Below are positions 21,834 through 35,000 of a DNA stretch of 64,000 nucleotides, one piece after another. Location of the stretch: positions 120,006,552 to 120,070,551 of the forward strand of contig VDFB02252616.1 in NCBI GenBank assembly GCA_007258455.2, given 5' to 3'. The DNA comes from Sequoia sempervirens (Eukaryota; Streptophyta; Pinopsida; Cupressales; Cupressaceae). A program made the translations under genes and the position numbers. Numbering within the stretch: the first letter of the stretch is position 1; each line of letters begins with the position of its first letter. The notes below the pieces were generated by a model. The model saw only the letters and a list, made by a program, of their open reading frames with translations, did not search any database and was not told the DNA's origin.

Positions 21834-23892
21834 CAATTAACTCAATTAACATTCACTAATTTATTGCCTTGATAAAACTGATTCAATAACGTCTCTTTCA
21901 GACAAAAGATGAAATTTAAACCATATATTCAATTCCTTAATTACTTTTAAATAATAACAAAATAAACATTTACTTGTTTGATTTAAATCATATCATTTTA
22001 AAATAACTATTTCTCCTTTGCAAAATAAATCATTTTAAAATCCATTACTCTCACTATTAAAACATATTACTTTTTAAATACAATATTCATCATTTCAAAA
22101 GAAATATTATCTTAAAAATAAAACCATTAATTCGTCTATTGCATATTGACTGAAAATTTCCCCCAATTACATAAAAGACACACCATTATTTTAATCATCC
22201 ATTTTAATATATATTTTAAACTTATATTCCCAACTATATATATATATTTTATTATTAATATATATTAATATTTTAATATTATAAAATATAATATAAAATA
22301 TTATTTATAAATATTTTAATATTATAAAATATAATATATATATATATATATTATTAATTAAAAAAATGAAATGAAAAAAAACACATGCGTTTCCCTTGGG
22401 CCATGTGCCATGCTTAAGATTTGGGGTGGCTGGGTTTAATCACAGCCAAACCCAGCTACGCGCCATGCTTAAGGGTTGGGGCGGCTAGGTTTAACCATAG
22501 CCAAACCCCAACAGGGGCTGACTGTGTTTAAACACAGTTGTCCCATTGGTGGCGACTGGGTGGGGTACACGTTGGGCATGGCTCCCCCACAGTTCCTCCC
22601 ATGGGCGGCGTGGTGGGGTGAGCCCCCAGCGACCCCCCCCCCCCAAAGAATTTTTTTTGTTTTATTTTAAAAAAAACCAGGGATTTTTTTAAATCTACCG
22701 ATTTTTAACTAGGTTTTTTTTTTTTTTCCCCAAAACAAACATATATAAAATATATATGTATATACAAAATTTACATGTATGTATATATATATATATATAT
22801 ATTTATTTTTCAAAAATAGGTATATATATATACATATTCCAGTTTTATCCAAATTTACTCAAATTATAAGATCAGTTGAACAAATAAATTCTAGAAATGA
22901 ATCATTTACAGTCATATTGCAATTTTTTCTTGAAGATCATTTCTAAACATCTAGGTTTCAAAGTTTTGAAGCAAGATTTAACATGGGTTTTTCTTGCAAA
23001 TCAAACAGAGTTTAAATATTTCCAAACAACATAACAAACATTATAAAACATTTCAAAATGAAAACTAATTCAATAGAAAGAACCTGGTTCCAAAAGCTTG
23101 AAAGGTTGTCAATGGTGCTCTGAATTCTTGTTTTGATTCCAGCTCCTCCAAGAAATCCAACTTGCTTCACCAAATCCAAAACCAAAATAGAAATTTCTTT
23201 CCTCCTCCCTTCTTCTTTCCCTTTTTCATCCCTCCCAAAACTCCATGAAAAATCCCCAATCATAGAAAAAAAAGAAAAATATCTATTCAACCACCCTCAT
23301 CAATTTTGAAAGACAAAATAGTAAATATCTCAATTTTCTTTTCTTTTCATTGAAAATTTTCAAAAGAAATTTAAAACCTTTTTCAATTTTCCAACTTAAT
23401 CTTTTCAATTTTCCAATTTCCAACAAAATATCTATTAATTCCAAAATGAATAACTTAATACAATACCCTATGAAACCAGGTGTAGTCGATGTCCTGTACC
23501 TGTCAACTTGCGAACAAAGAGTATATCAAACATGCATGTATATAACATAATAAAACACACTATGAAGAGGAAATCTTAGAATCGTAGGGCACTCACAAGC
23601 GAGTGATGCAATCTCATCCCCTTCACCAATACACTCATCATAGACTGACAGTTCCATCATAAACAAATATCTCATGCAATAACATGTTACAATAACTAAT
23701 CATTATTATACCAATTAAAACATGTCAAATAAAGCATCAAATAAGGTACATCACATCACACAAATAAACTATCTCCCTATAAATAGTGATCAAATAACAC
23801 ACACATGATAAAGTATCTCAATAACCAAAAAGCACATTGAAGCAAACAAGGACAGACTGTCCAACCAGAAAGCAAAACTGAGGGGTATTACA
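21834..23892 (-). mobile_element. Solo LTR A, 5' part (minus orientation)
   Basis: After the TSD copy CAATT the sequence of A resumes, and on the minus strand it starts TGTAATACCCC at 23,892. The first ~300 bases of the LTR (23,580-23,892) read like the first part of the B LTR. AT-rich and poly-AT stretches surround a GC island. No coding capacity is seen. The right TSD AAATC follows at 23,893. Confidence 0.85.
22407..22640 (-). repeat. GC-rich island with 55-bp tandem repeat and 18-bp palindrome in LTR A
   Basis: GCCATGCTTAAG begins two tandem units at 22,407 and 22,462 (55-bp period), each with a potential hairpin (GGCTGGGTTT near CAGCCAAACCC). A perfect 18-bp palindrome, ACTGTGTTTAAACACAGT, is at 22,521-22,538. 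A C-rich run follows near 22,628. The position matches the GC island of LTR B. Confidence 0.6.
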
Positions 23893-23989
23893 AAATCACT
23901 TTTGCAAAACTCCCACTGAAACTTAGATCAACTCAAAAAACCCTTCAAACCCAACAATAGAATCAAAGTTGGCCAGGCTTTGATACCAA
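23893..23989 (-). promoter_or_regulatory. Element D leader stub and primer binding site
   Basis: On the minus strand TTGGTATCAAAGCC (23,976-23,989) is an initiator tRNA-Met type PBS. Only about 85 bases without ATG separate it from solo LTR A. Across the insertion, D continues at 984 already next to the protease, so its gag region was deleted or never present. Confidence 0.8.
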
Positions 23990-23990
23990 T

Positions 23991-24969
23991 TGAAAGGAAA
24001 CACAGGTGGAAAAAACATTTTCCTACACTGAATCTATTAGGAGAGAGTCGCAAAAAATTCTAAACCAATTAACATTTACAGATTCAGATGCACATCTAAA
24101 AACACATAAACAAATATTCAAAATAGAATAAACTCATAACACAACATATAGGTGGGAAAACCCTTTCGGGAAAAAACCCACACTCCAAACACTCAGCTCA
24201 ATTGTATTAATTAGCAATAACAATAGTTACAATACAATCTCAGAGCTATGCTCTTCAGGAGTTTTCACACTATTACATAATTCTGGAATAATTTTGACAA
24301 CATAACAATGTCTCTAAAAATCTTCAACCTGTCTCATAAAACATGCTAAGGCACCAACATATAAATAGAGCTCAACATGAAAGGAAGGCTCCCATGGTTT
24401 CCAAAACCAACTTCAAATCCCAAGAGGTAAGTTGTGTCAAAAAAACAATAACTTGCTAATCCATGAAACGTTGCACATAGCAACTTCCAAAAGCAACAAC
24501 ACCTATCTCATCTATAACAATCATCTTGTCAAATACAATGTAAGTTCAACATAGAAACTGCAATAACCAATAATAGGTTCTTTTTTTACCTCATACCACT
24601 TAACAAGCATGAACTCCACCATAAATGTTAGCTGCTAAAATACAACTCCAATCCATAATAGAATTTGCAAACAAAGACTCTTTAGTCAACAAAGAAAATT
24701 TCCAAATCAATTTCCACTCCAAAATGGAAACATATGTCAACATCTCCCCCAAAAAATAGTATCTTCCAAGTGAGATCCAACTTCCTAAAAATAAGGATTA
24801 TGCCATCTCATCACCTACTATGTAGGATGCCACCTCACAAAGAGGTCCCACAAAGATGAATGACAACTTAGGAAGTTAGTAATTTAGGATAAAAATAATT
24901 ATGCAACAATTAATTAAAAAATAATTCACCATGTTGAGACTCTAAGGTTGAGACACCTTAATCCCAACA
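23991..24969 (-). mobile_element. Element D 5' LTR (minus orientation)
   Basis: The LTR ends (minus strand) CCTTTCA at 23,991, next to the PBS. I place its start at TGTTGGGATTAAGG (24,969), giving about 979 bp. A second candidate start is TGTTGACATATG at 24,742, preceded by a purine tract GGGGGAGA, giving 752 bp. The LTR contains the copia-typical GGGTTTTCCC-like stretch near 24,155 and an A/T-rich TATTTATA on the minus strand near 24,360. The partner LTR lies left of the window. Confidence 0.65.
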
Positions 24970-27900
24970 CTATGTGTGACAAGTGCCTAGGATATTGAGT
25001 CAACATATTGATAGAAATAGTGGTAGATATTATGAGATGAATTCAAGAATTATCTTAAATGAGAGGTAATTTGGAATGTGCTAATTAGAATATTGAAGAC
25101 ACTATTGTAAAGAGTAATTTTAAATACCTAGTATGCACCTAGGATTTCAAACATGTATGGGCAATGGAAAAACTAATGATTTGGAAAGTGCTAAATTTGG
25201 ATATGTATCTATACATAAGCGTTTAGTGATAGTTGAGATGCTAGTGTGTTGTTAAATGTAGGAAGTTAATTGATGAAAAGTAGTTAATTATTTATATACA
25301 AAAAGTAGATATGATCAAATGAGGTAAGGTGTGATATCTTTTTATTCTTGATGGAGACACAATTTAAAAAAACAGTGCAAGAGTTTCTACATAATAAATA
25401 TTTGTGTCAATCCCAAGATTTAAATTTAAATTAAATATTTGGGTTTCACTTCCAAAAATTATATAACTTGAACGTGTACTAATCAATTTTGATTCAACAC
25501 TACTATGCATGAATCATAAATGATAGGCATATGCATATTCATGTTGATTTAATATGTGGTAAATTATTATTAATTATGATGCAGCAATATGGGCAATGGT
25601 GGTAAATCTAATGGACCACCCTCTTCACAAGGAACAAGTTCTTTGCAAATAATGATGATATTTAGTCAAGTATGGTGATGGGTATTTATTTTTGTATTGA
25701 AGACATGGACTTCTTGATGGAGAACATTGATGTTTTGTTGAATTAATTCAAAGAGGGCATTGAGACAAGTAGTCTTTCATTTAAAAACTTCATTTAAGTG
25801 AGGTATCTCAATCACCTGGAATAAATATTTCTATGTTAAATTTATTTAAAACTTAATCTTTATTTTCTACTTCAATGGTTATAGGAGTTGGTAAACTCTC
25901 CCTTAGCTCTCACAAAGTAGCTTATGTCCAATCCTCTCTCACACGTAGACATATATACATAATACACCAAATGTGATTGAGAGAAAAAAGTTGTTTGAAT
26001 ATACTTTAATTCCTTTCATTAAAGTTCTTATTTTGGTTGTGAATTTGAGTTTTCTTACATAATGTGAATGTTTACACAAATTTCAAGTATTTGAAAGTCC
26101 AATTGTTGAAATTATGTTTGGGGCTTTTGGCTAAAATAAAAATGACTTAAGGAGTTATTTTGGTTTTGTTTGGATATTTTGATTTGTTTCATTTTTTTGC
26201 AAATGCAATTTGAAATAAATTTGAATGGAAGAGAATATGAGTATTTCAAGTCTACTAATTATTGAAATGAAAATAAAGATAAATTAATTTATTTATTTTT
26301 TATTTTTTTGTTATATGATTATATGCTTCTAACACCTCTACTACTTAAAAATGAAAACTATCTTTTAAAAATTAGCAAGAAAATAAAATATTTTATTTTT
26401 CTTATCAAATGCAATTAAATGAATCTAGAATAAAATAAACACTCTTGACCAATTATTTAATTGAATAAAATTTTGTTATTTATTTCTAATTAAATTAACA
26501 CATTTTTTTAGATTATAATGATTTTTGAGAGTTTGCAATTTTTTATTTGAATGGATGGGTATTGACTTTATTGACAAGCACACCAAATTTGGGGGAAAAA
26601 AATAGACAAGTCAATTATTTTGAAAAAAAGCATGATTTTATTACACATAATTTGTGCATGTTATACAACATACTCATGTTATGAGATCAATAAAGATAAA
26701 AGTGACCACAAACATTTTAGATTAGTACTCACAGGTAGAACCATAAAAATGTGGCCACATCTTGCACATTTTACTATTTTTCCATTTTCTATCCAAAATT
26801 CTTTCCAATGCCATTTCATAAGATAAGTAAGTGGTTAAAATTTTATTATTTTTAATCAAATCTTGTTTGGATTTTTTTTAAGATTTATATTTTAGAATGG
26901 AAATATCATTTATTATAAGCTCATCTAAACCCTATCCTAGAACTTACATTAGATGAAGAAATTCCTTAAGATAACTCCACATCACTTTTAATCTCCTTTG
27001 AAACTTCTTCACTCTAATTCATTTGAGAACATTTAAATTTGAGAAGTAAACAATGAAACTCTATTTGGTTTGCAACATTAAAGAAACAATACATATAAAA
27101 GAGCAAAGTAGTTGAGGTATTTATAGTTAAGAATTCAATCCTTAGTTTAATTAAAATAAATTGTGAGTTTTATTTTTAAAATTCAAAATTGCATCTGATT
27201 TAGTTGTAACATTTAAAAATAAGCACTTTAGAGAAAAAAGTAACTTTAAAAGTTGTTTTGAAATGAATGGTTAACGGAAGAGATGGAATCCTTTATCTAT
27301 GCATTAATAATTGATTTCATTAAAATTATCCCTCTTGACCACTTAACAATTCATGGATTTAATATTCTAGATTGATTTTTTTTTAAATAAGGTTATAGCT
27401 AAACAAACATGATATAATTCATTAGAAATGAGTTGTTGAACCATCTAGTCTTTAATCTCACTTTCATTATTAAAAATCAACATAAAAAATTATTAGTACA
27501 TTTGACTATATTAATATTTTTATTAGTAGTTTTAATTTGACCTTTAATGTATCAATTTTGGTCACCTTGTGAATTTTTAGTCATCTAAATGCATAAAATT
27601 TGATTAAAAATTTGATAGTCAACTAAGAATAAGAGTTGTTTAGAAACATATTTACGAAACTATGGTCATAATCCTTGACAACTTAGAAGTTAGGAATACC
27701 AATTAAATCACTTACAAGGAATAGGTTAACTTATGCTAAGAATTGAGGCTAAGTTCCCTAAACAAAATACCTAGTTAATTAAACTAAAAGAAACATTAAA
27801 TTGGTTTGAGAAAACTGTTAACTCATGTACATTAGAATTATTAACCTAACCTAAGAATTAAGATTTGAAAATTAAATAACAATGTAAGTGCAATTAACAT

Positions 27901-29580
27901 GATTAATTTAAGTAATCTTGTTTCTTTAGTATAGAACTTATTTTCATTTAAATTATTATAATTTTTCTATAACATTTCTTTTAGTTAACTAAGAAAAGTT
28001 AATGTAGGTTAGAAAGGCATTTGTTTTATATTAGTTTTAAGCTTGTCAACCTAAGAAATATCCCCTTGATATACCTATTGTGCCCTCTCACACATGCGCC
28101 ATACTTTACATTAACAAAATGGGGACCCCCTCTTGATTTGATCAAAGTTCTTGAGTAAGTATTTTCAATTTTCTATGGTTCAAGGTTTGATTTTGGTTCT
28201 TGGATGTTATCATTTGATATCATTGATTCAATCTAGTGCTTACATGTCCATTGATGGTCTTGGCTTGCTATTTTTTAAAGGGGTTTTCTTTAATTGAGGA
28301 TGTTTTTTAATGATTCTAGGTTTTTTGGCAATAAAGTTCATTGTGCTTAATTGATTATATATGTCAAATGGGACTAATTTAAGGGAAAATCTTGATTAAA
28401 AGTTTATTGCTAGTTTAGGTAAGGTCCTATAGTCTTCACAAGGCTTCCCAATATTCTAAAATGCCAAAAATGTCTTTTAAAACCTTTAAATTCCTTTGAA
28501 AAATTAAAAATAATGTGAAAATTATTATTTTTAAATTTAAAAAAGGAGAAAATGGAGTTTTGTACAACTTTGCTTTCAATTTAGACCATTTGATCGCCAT
28601 ATTCAAATCTTTCCCACTGATGGTGCATTTAGTAATGCACTTTTTATGTTCTAATTTTTCATTACCTTTCAACTTAAATTTGACAATCTCATTTTCTTTA
28701 TATTTTGAACATCATGAGCTTTTTGGGTAGCTTTTTGAGGGTTTTTAGCATTAAAAAATAAAGTTTTTTGCATTTTGGGCATCAACTTTTTCATCCTCAT
28801 CCTATACATGTGGAGAAAGATATTGGGAGTAATTTATTATATATTTTCTATAAATTTACTTATATTTTCATAATGATTTTGTGGCATGCAAAAATATTAA
28901 AATTGTTTTTTTTTGTTATAATAAAAATTAGCAACTTTGGCATTTTTTTATTTTTAAATTTGAAAGATAAATATGAGGATGAATATAATTTTATAAAAAG
29001 ATGTAAATATTTATTTTTTATGAGAATTTTGATGATGTTCATGTTTTCTTATAGATTTGGGATGCATAAGATGGGAAAAAGAATAAAGAAATTATGAAGA
29101 TTAGAAGGATGGACATGAGCTTTTAATTAAGAAACTAGAAACTTACTCATAATGTGATTTATATAAAAATCAATTTTATAAAAGGAAGATTTTTATTCAT
29201 TTTAGAGGAGGAGAAGAATTTAGGAGAGCAATTTTTTTGAAGAGCTAAAAGACAAAAATAAAGGACAATTTTTAGTGTGATTTATGCTGGATATTTGTTT
29301 GTAGCTTGCCAATTCTTCACCATGGATGGTGATGCATTTGTATTTTTTGTTCTAAAACTTGGATTATTTGGTGAATTTCAACAAAGTATTAATTGTTTAC
29401 ATCTTTTATGGTGAATTTATCAAAATTTGTGTAATACTTGCTCATGCAATATGGTAGTTTTATGCAATTTATTTGTCATTTTCACAAAAATCCTCAGGAT
29501 CTTGCACTTATGATGTTTATAGTGTGAAATATTAGTCATTACATTTTAAGAATAAAATTTCACTGAATCTTTCAAAATAT
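24970..29580. other. AT-rich intergenic stretch, no gene recognised
   Basis: About 4.6 kb with strongly AT-rich composition. Short frames (such as 26,620-26,826 and 28,768-29,097) have low-complexity, Phe/Ile/Lys-rich translations and resemble no family I know. I see no LTR ends, coding domains or RNA genes. Confidence 0.6.
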
Positions 29581-30233
29581 TGTTGCAAGAATGAAAAGAA
29601 TGAAGGTGTTGCCATTGATGTCAACTGGTCAATTGATTATCAACTGGTTGTTGTTGTCATTAATGTCATGGTTACAAGTTATTGGTTGTTCATATCAAGG
29701 ATATTGAGAAAATTGTATTGAAGAAAGGTTGCAAGTGTTTAGTGGTTGCTCCAAGTTTTTCTCCAAGATTTGCTCCTATGTATGGTTAAAATATGTTGAT
29801 CATGGTTATTGGAAGTTGTTATATCCAGATTTTTGGTTGTTGATTCATTGTACAATGTGAGTTATGTTCACCAGTTGTGAACTGTGGTTTTCTATGTTTC
29901 TAACTGAGGTCCAGGAGAAATGCTATTGGTCTAGATTTCTCTTTGGTAAATTCTTATGACTTGTGGTGCTAAAGTTAAGCTGCTATGATTGTATTGAAGA
30001 TAATTTTGGTATCTAGAAGGTTTGTGCTTAATTGTTCTATGTGTTCTACACTGGTTTGGTCGACCTTGTGTTGAACACTATCTTCAGAGTTGATGAAGCA
30101 TGTTGGATCTATTTGTGTCCTTATCAAGTGTGTGTTTGGGTCTCCCACATTCGAATTCCACCCTATGGCATTGACCTAATTTGAATTTAATGTTGGATGG
30201 CCAACTTTGGATATGTTTCACAGTTGAAAATGG

Positions 30234-30241
30234 TATAAATA
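30234..30241 (+). promoter_or_regulatory. TATA box of element G
   Basis: TATAAATA in the 5' LTR is conserved at 36,140-36,147 in the 3' LTR. Likely core promoter for element RNA. Confidence 0.7.
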
Positions 30242-30526
30242 CAAGATGAGTTAGTGATGAAAGGTGTACAAAGAGATAAGTGCAAAGAAATAGAGCAAAT
30301 AGATGCAATATTGATGTGAACCATTGAGTGTGTGTGATGTGAGTGTGGAAAATCAGTGCTAAGACTAAATGTTCAGTTTCCAGATGCAGTGAGTTGAAGG
30401 TCTACTCTATCATTCATGAATGTCTACAAGTAGTTGAGAAAATTGTGGTGGATTTATCTATTTTATTAAGATTTCCTTCTCTCTATAATATATCTCTTTT
30501 ATCTTCTTTGTATCTCTATGGAAATA

Positions 30527-30668
30527 AGCCCCTTGGGTTATTAGCCCAGTTGGACAGTGAGTTCTAATCCAAACAACGAGTCCTTGTTTTGGCAATGAGC
30601 CCTCCGGGTTGTTAGCCCTATTGGACAATGAGTCCTAATCTGGACAATGAGTCCTTGTTTTGGTAGTG
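30527..30668 (+). repeat. 71-bp tandem repeat in element G 5' LTR
   Basis: Two units start at 30,527 and 30,598, each with GGGTT-TTAGCCC, then TTGGACA, then GAGTCCTTGTTTTGG. The 3' LTR has a single diverged unit near 36,430-36,505, which accounts for most of the length difference between the two LTRs. Confidence 0.8.
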
Positions 30669-30960
30669 AGCCTTTGTAATTGGTTTTGATATTCTCTATA
30701 GTGTGAGTTAATCCTCATCATGGTTTTTCCCTCATTGGGTTTTCCACATAAATTTGGTGTTGCTATGTTCATTTGATGGTTTTCAATTTCTACACTTGCA
30801 CTTAATCATTTAAGTAGTGTTAAGGATTAGTTCTAGTGAATGAATTGAGGTTTAAATCTGTGATGATTGATTCATCCCCCCTCTCAGTTGTCTTGTTCAA
30901 TAATTAGTATCAAATCTTGGTTACTTGGAGTAGATATTAACCACTTAAGGAAGGTATGGG

Positions 30961-32037
30961 ATGGTTGGCCAAGTTATTTATGATTATCTGAGGTTTGATG
31001 GAACTAATTATGCTATCTGGAAAATATTGATGGAAGAATATATGGAGTATTGTGGATATGATGTGGAGAAAGCTTACAAGAATCCTTACCACTCCTTTTG
31101 CTAATGGTCCGAGTATGCCTAATGAGATAAAAGCACATGAAGTGAATAATAAGGAAAAGTACATTTTGAAGAATAGTCTTGTACATTCTGAATTAATTAA
31201 CGTTCAAAATTTGAATACTGCTAAGGAGTTCTGGTATGCTTTGGAAAGGGCACATGAAGGTGATGAAAGAGTCAAAGAGGAAAAATTGCAGAATTTGGAA
31301 ACATAGTTTGATCTCCTACATTTTTGAAGATGAAAATGTTAAAGCTTATGTACAAATATTGGATGAGATAGTAGCTAGAATGTGAGGACTTCGTGCTATT
31401 GTATATGAAACTAAGATTGTAAAAAATATTCTCAGAACTCTCCCTGATGCTTACAGTGAAAAGTATGTGCTATTAAATAGAGTATAAACTATAAGACCTA
31501 CACTAAAGATCTGTTGTTGGGATCTCTAACATATTATGAGATGAGGAAGCCAAAATTGAGAAATGGATTCAAATCAAAGACTTCTTTTAAGGCTACAAAA
31601 GCTAAAGATCTAGATGAAAAAAATGTTGATGAAGTAGAAGATAATTTTGTGAGAAGGATGAGGAAAGAATCTAGCGAGTATGAAGGTAAGATTCCCTTTA
31701 AATGCTTTAGTTGTGGAGAAATAGGTCATTATTCTACAAAGTGTTTGGAAAGAGCTAAGAGGAATAAACAAAGATATGAGAAAGAAAAAAAGGTAACAAA
31801 GCATATTATCTAAATGAGAATGCTAGTATATCTGATGAGGATTCTGATTATGAAGATCCTGATGACAATGAATGCTTGTTCTTGGCTATAAAGGATGAAC
31901 AATGTAACAAAGCATATTATCTAAATGAGAATGCTAGTATATCTGATGAGGATTCTGATTATGAAGATCTTGATGACAATGAATGCTTGTTCTTGGGTAT
32001 AAAGGATGAACCTACTTCTGTTAATTCTAAAAAATAG
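30961..32037 (+). pseudogene. Element G gag (broken)
   Basis: ATG at 30,961 opens a frame with the copia gag signature DYLRFDGTNYAIWK, shifts frame near 31,080-31,100, then continues MPNEIKAHEVNNKEKYILKN and ALERAHEGDERV. The CCHC zinc knuckle CFSCGEIGHYSTKC lies near 31,700-31,745. Stops and shifts near 31,303-31,500 break it. A PBS-like TTAGTATCAAATCTTGG (30,904-30,920), a degenerate initiator tRNA-Met site, precedes it. An in-frame 111-bp duplication follows the knuckle. Confidence 0.85.
31793..32014 (+). repeat. 111-bp tandem duplication, in frame, in element G
   Basis: Two almost identical units (31,793-31,903 and 31,904-32,014) encode an acidic segment with SDEDSDYED. 111 is divisible by three, so the duplication adds 37 residues between zinc knuckle and protease. 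Only about two base differences suggest it is recent relative to the element. Confidence 0.9.
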
Positions 32038-35000
32038 GTGAAGGAATTCCCTCCAGAGAAAGAGAAAAATGAAGGTACTTTAATCTCTACCCTACATGCT
32101 AAACAAGAAATGAACTATTGGGTTGTTGATAGTGGTTGTTCACATCACATGATTGGTGATAAGAGTAAGCTTGTTAAACTTGAAAAATATGATGGAGGCT
32201 TGGCTATGTATGGAGATGTTACTGGTGCTAAAATTTGTGGGATAGGTTCAATAAGTTTTGATGGCAAGCATAATACTGATGATGTCTACTATGTCAAGGG
32301 TTTTAGGTATAATCTCTTGAGTGTTGGAAAAATGTGTAGTAAAGGATATAATCTTGTATTTGAGGATGAGATATGTGAGATCCGGAAAGGATCTAGAACA
32401 GTAATTGCTACAGGAAAGAAATATGAAGGAAATATTTATCAACTTAAGCGTGTTGATGCATGATGCTTTATGAATTAGATTAATGATAGTTGGTTGTGGC
32501 ATCAGAGAATGTGTCACATGAATTTTGATAACTTGGCGAGGATTAGTCTAGTTCAGTCCGTGAAATATTTACCAAGGATTACAAAGCCTATTAATGTTAT
32601 TTGCAGGAATTTTTAGTTTGTAAAGCAAGCAAGAAGCCATTACATATCAAAGGAGAAATCTACTACCGGACTACTGGATTTAATTCATGCAGATCTCTGT
32701 GGTCCTACAAGAGTGAGAAGTCTACAAGGTGAAGGTACTTTATGCTTTTGATTGATGATTATTCTAGGTATACATGGGTTACATTTCTTATAGAGAAATA
32801 AAATACATTAGATACATTCAATACATTCAAAGCTATGGTTGAAAATGAAGTGAATTTGAGGATAAAATGCTTAAGGTCTAATAGAGGTGGATAATTCACC
32901 TCCCATGAGTCTAATATGTTTTGTGAAGTGCATGGAATAAAGATAGTTGTCTACTTTGAGAACTCCTCAACAAAATAGAGTTGTTGAAAGAAAGAATAGA
33001 ATAGTTCAAGAGACCACTAGATCAATGTTTATTGAGGCTTGTTTACTGGAAGTGTACTAGAGAGAAGATATTCATACTAGTGTTTATGTATTCAATCGAT
33101 TTCAAGCAAGAGAAAATAGTACACATACCCCCTATGAGCTATGGTGTGGAAGAATTCTTACTATTAAGTATTTCAAGGTATTTGGAAGTAAATGTTATAT
33201 CAGAAGAGATGAAGAAACTTTAGGAAAGTTTGATGCAAGAAGTAATGAAGGAATTTTTCTTGGATATTCTACTAAATGAAAAGCTTACAGATGTTTCAAT
33301 AAAATATTGAGAGAGATAGTAGAAAGTGAAAATGTCAAGGTTGATGAAACAATGGAGAATTTAATTGATATTGATGGTTATGTATTTGATGAACCTGATT
33401 GTGTAAGAATTGAAGGAATTATGGAAGAATAGGAAAATGATGAACAAGAGAAGTGAAATGAAGAAAATGAAAAAGAAGAAGAAGCTCTAGTGGTGTCTCC
33501 TAAGACACCTAGATATGTGCAGAAGAATCATTCAGAAAGTTAGATCATTGGAGATACGACAGAAGGAGTTTTGACAAGAAGCAACACTATTGTTGAAGTA
33601 AATCTATGTTTATTTTTTGAGATTGAACCAAAGACTGTGAGTGGAACATGTAAAGATGAACATTGGATGGAAGCTACAAAAGAACTTATGTAGATTGAGA
33701 ATAATCAAACTTGGGAATTGGTCCCAAGACCGATAGATAAAAACATTATTGGATCAAAGTGGGTATTCAGAAATAAGTTGAATGAGAATGGAGAAGTGGT
33801 TAGAAACAAAGCAAGGCTTGTGTGTAAAGGTTACTCACAAGTAGAAGGAATAGATTTTCAGGAGAATTTTCCTCCAGTGGAAAGAATGGAAGCTATAAGG
33901 ATGTTCTTAGAATTTTATTCTCATAAATATTTCAAGGTCTATCAGATGGATGTCAAGTCTGGATTTTTGAATGGTGAGCTAGAAGAAGAGGTCTACATGG
34001 AACAACCAGAAGGATTTTAGTTGTCAGATCAACTGGATATAGTGTGCAGATTGAAGAAAGCTCCTAGAGCTTGGTATGCAAGGTTAGATAGGTATTTGAT
34101 TCAACGAGGTTTCAACAAAGGTATGACAGATATTAATCTATATTTTAAAATTTAAAATGAAAATTCTTGATTGTGGTTGTATATGTTGATGGCATTATTT
34201 TTGGAGGAAGTGAAACTATGTGTAAGTTGTTTGTGGAAGAAATACAAAAAGAATTTGAAATTTTTATGTTTGGAGAGATGAATTTCTTTCTTGGGCTACA
34301 AATTAATCAAATAGAGAAAGAAAATTTTATTTGTTAGTCTAAGTATCTGAAAGAGATGTTGAAGAAGTTTGGGATGGATGGTTCCAAACTGGTATGTACT
34401 CCTATGGTGACTAGTTGCAAATTGGGTAAAGATGATGATTCACCTAAGGTTGATCAGAGCAAGTATAGGTCTATGATTGTTGTACTATTGTATTTGACTA
34501 CTACTACACTGAATATTATACATGTTGTCTATCTTGTAGCTAGATTTCAAGAAGATCCTAAGAAACACATGTTGCTGCTATTAAAAGAATATTCAGATAT
34601 TTGAATGGCACTCTAGATTATGGGTTATGGTATCCTAGGGATACTGACTTTACACTAAGTGCTTATACGGATGTAGATTGGGTTGGATGTGTACATGACA
34701 TAAAGAATACAAGTGGTGGTGTATTCTTTCTTGGTTACAGATTGGTGGTATAGTTGAGTAAAAAGAAAGATTCAATTTCCTTGTCTATTGTTGAAGCTAA
34801 GTATATTGTTGCTGCATCTTGTTGTACACAATTTATATGGATGAAACAAACATTGAAAGATATCACAGTGGTGTATGGTGATCCTATTTCTATCTTATGT
34901 GATAACACAAGTGCAATTAACATTTTGAAGAATCCAATGATGCACTCGAGGACAAAGCATATATCTATCAAGTATCATTTCTTGAGAGAGAAGGTTGTGG

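Larger units (their letters stand above)
29581..30899 (+). mobile_element. Element G 5' LTR (Sirevirus-like copia)
   Basis: Begins TGTTGCAAGAATG at 29,581 and ends TCTTGTTCA at 30,899 (1,319 bp). It matches the LTR at 35,477-36,738 throughout at roughly 90 percent by eye. It includes a TATA box and, near the end, the CCCTCATTGGGTTTTCC stretch seen in many copia LTRs. The flanking five bases AATAT do not match those after the 3' LTR (ATAGA). Confidence 0.92.

Noticed and set aside
22476..22670. Pro/Gly/Trp-rich 64-residue frame
   Set aside because: It falls in the GC island of LTR A and reflects base composition and the 55-bp repeat.
28768..29097. 109-residue frame in the gap between elements D and G
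   Set aside because: Phe/Ile/Lys-rich translation of AT-rich DNA, with no family resemblance and a competing frame on the other strand.
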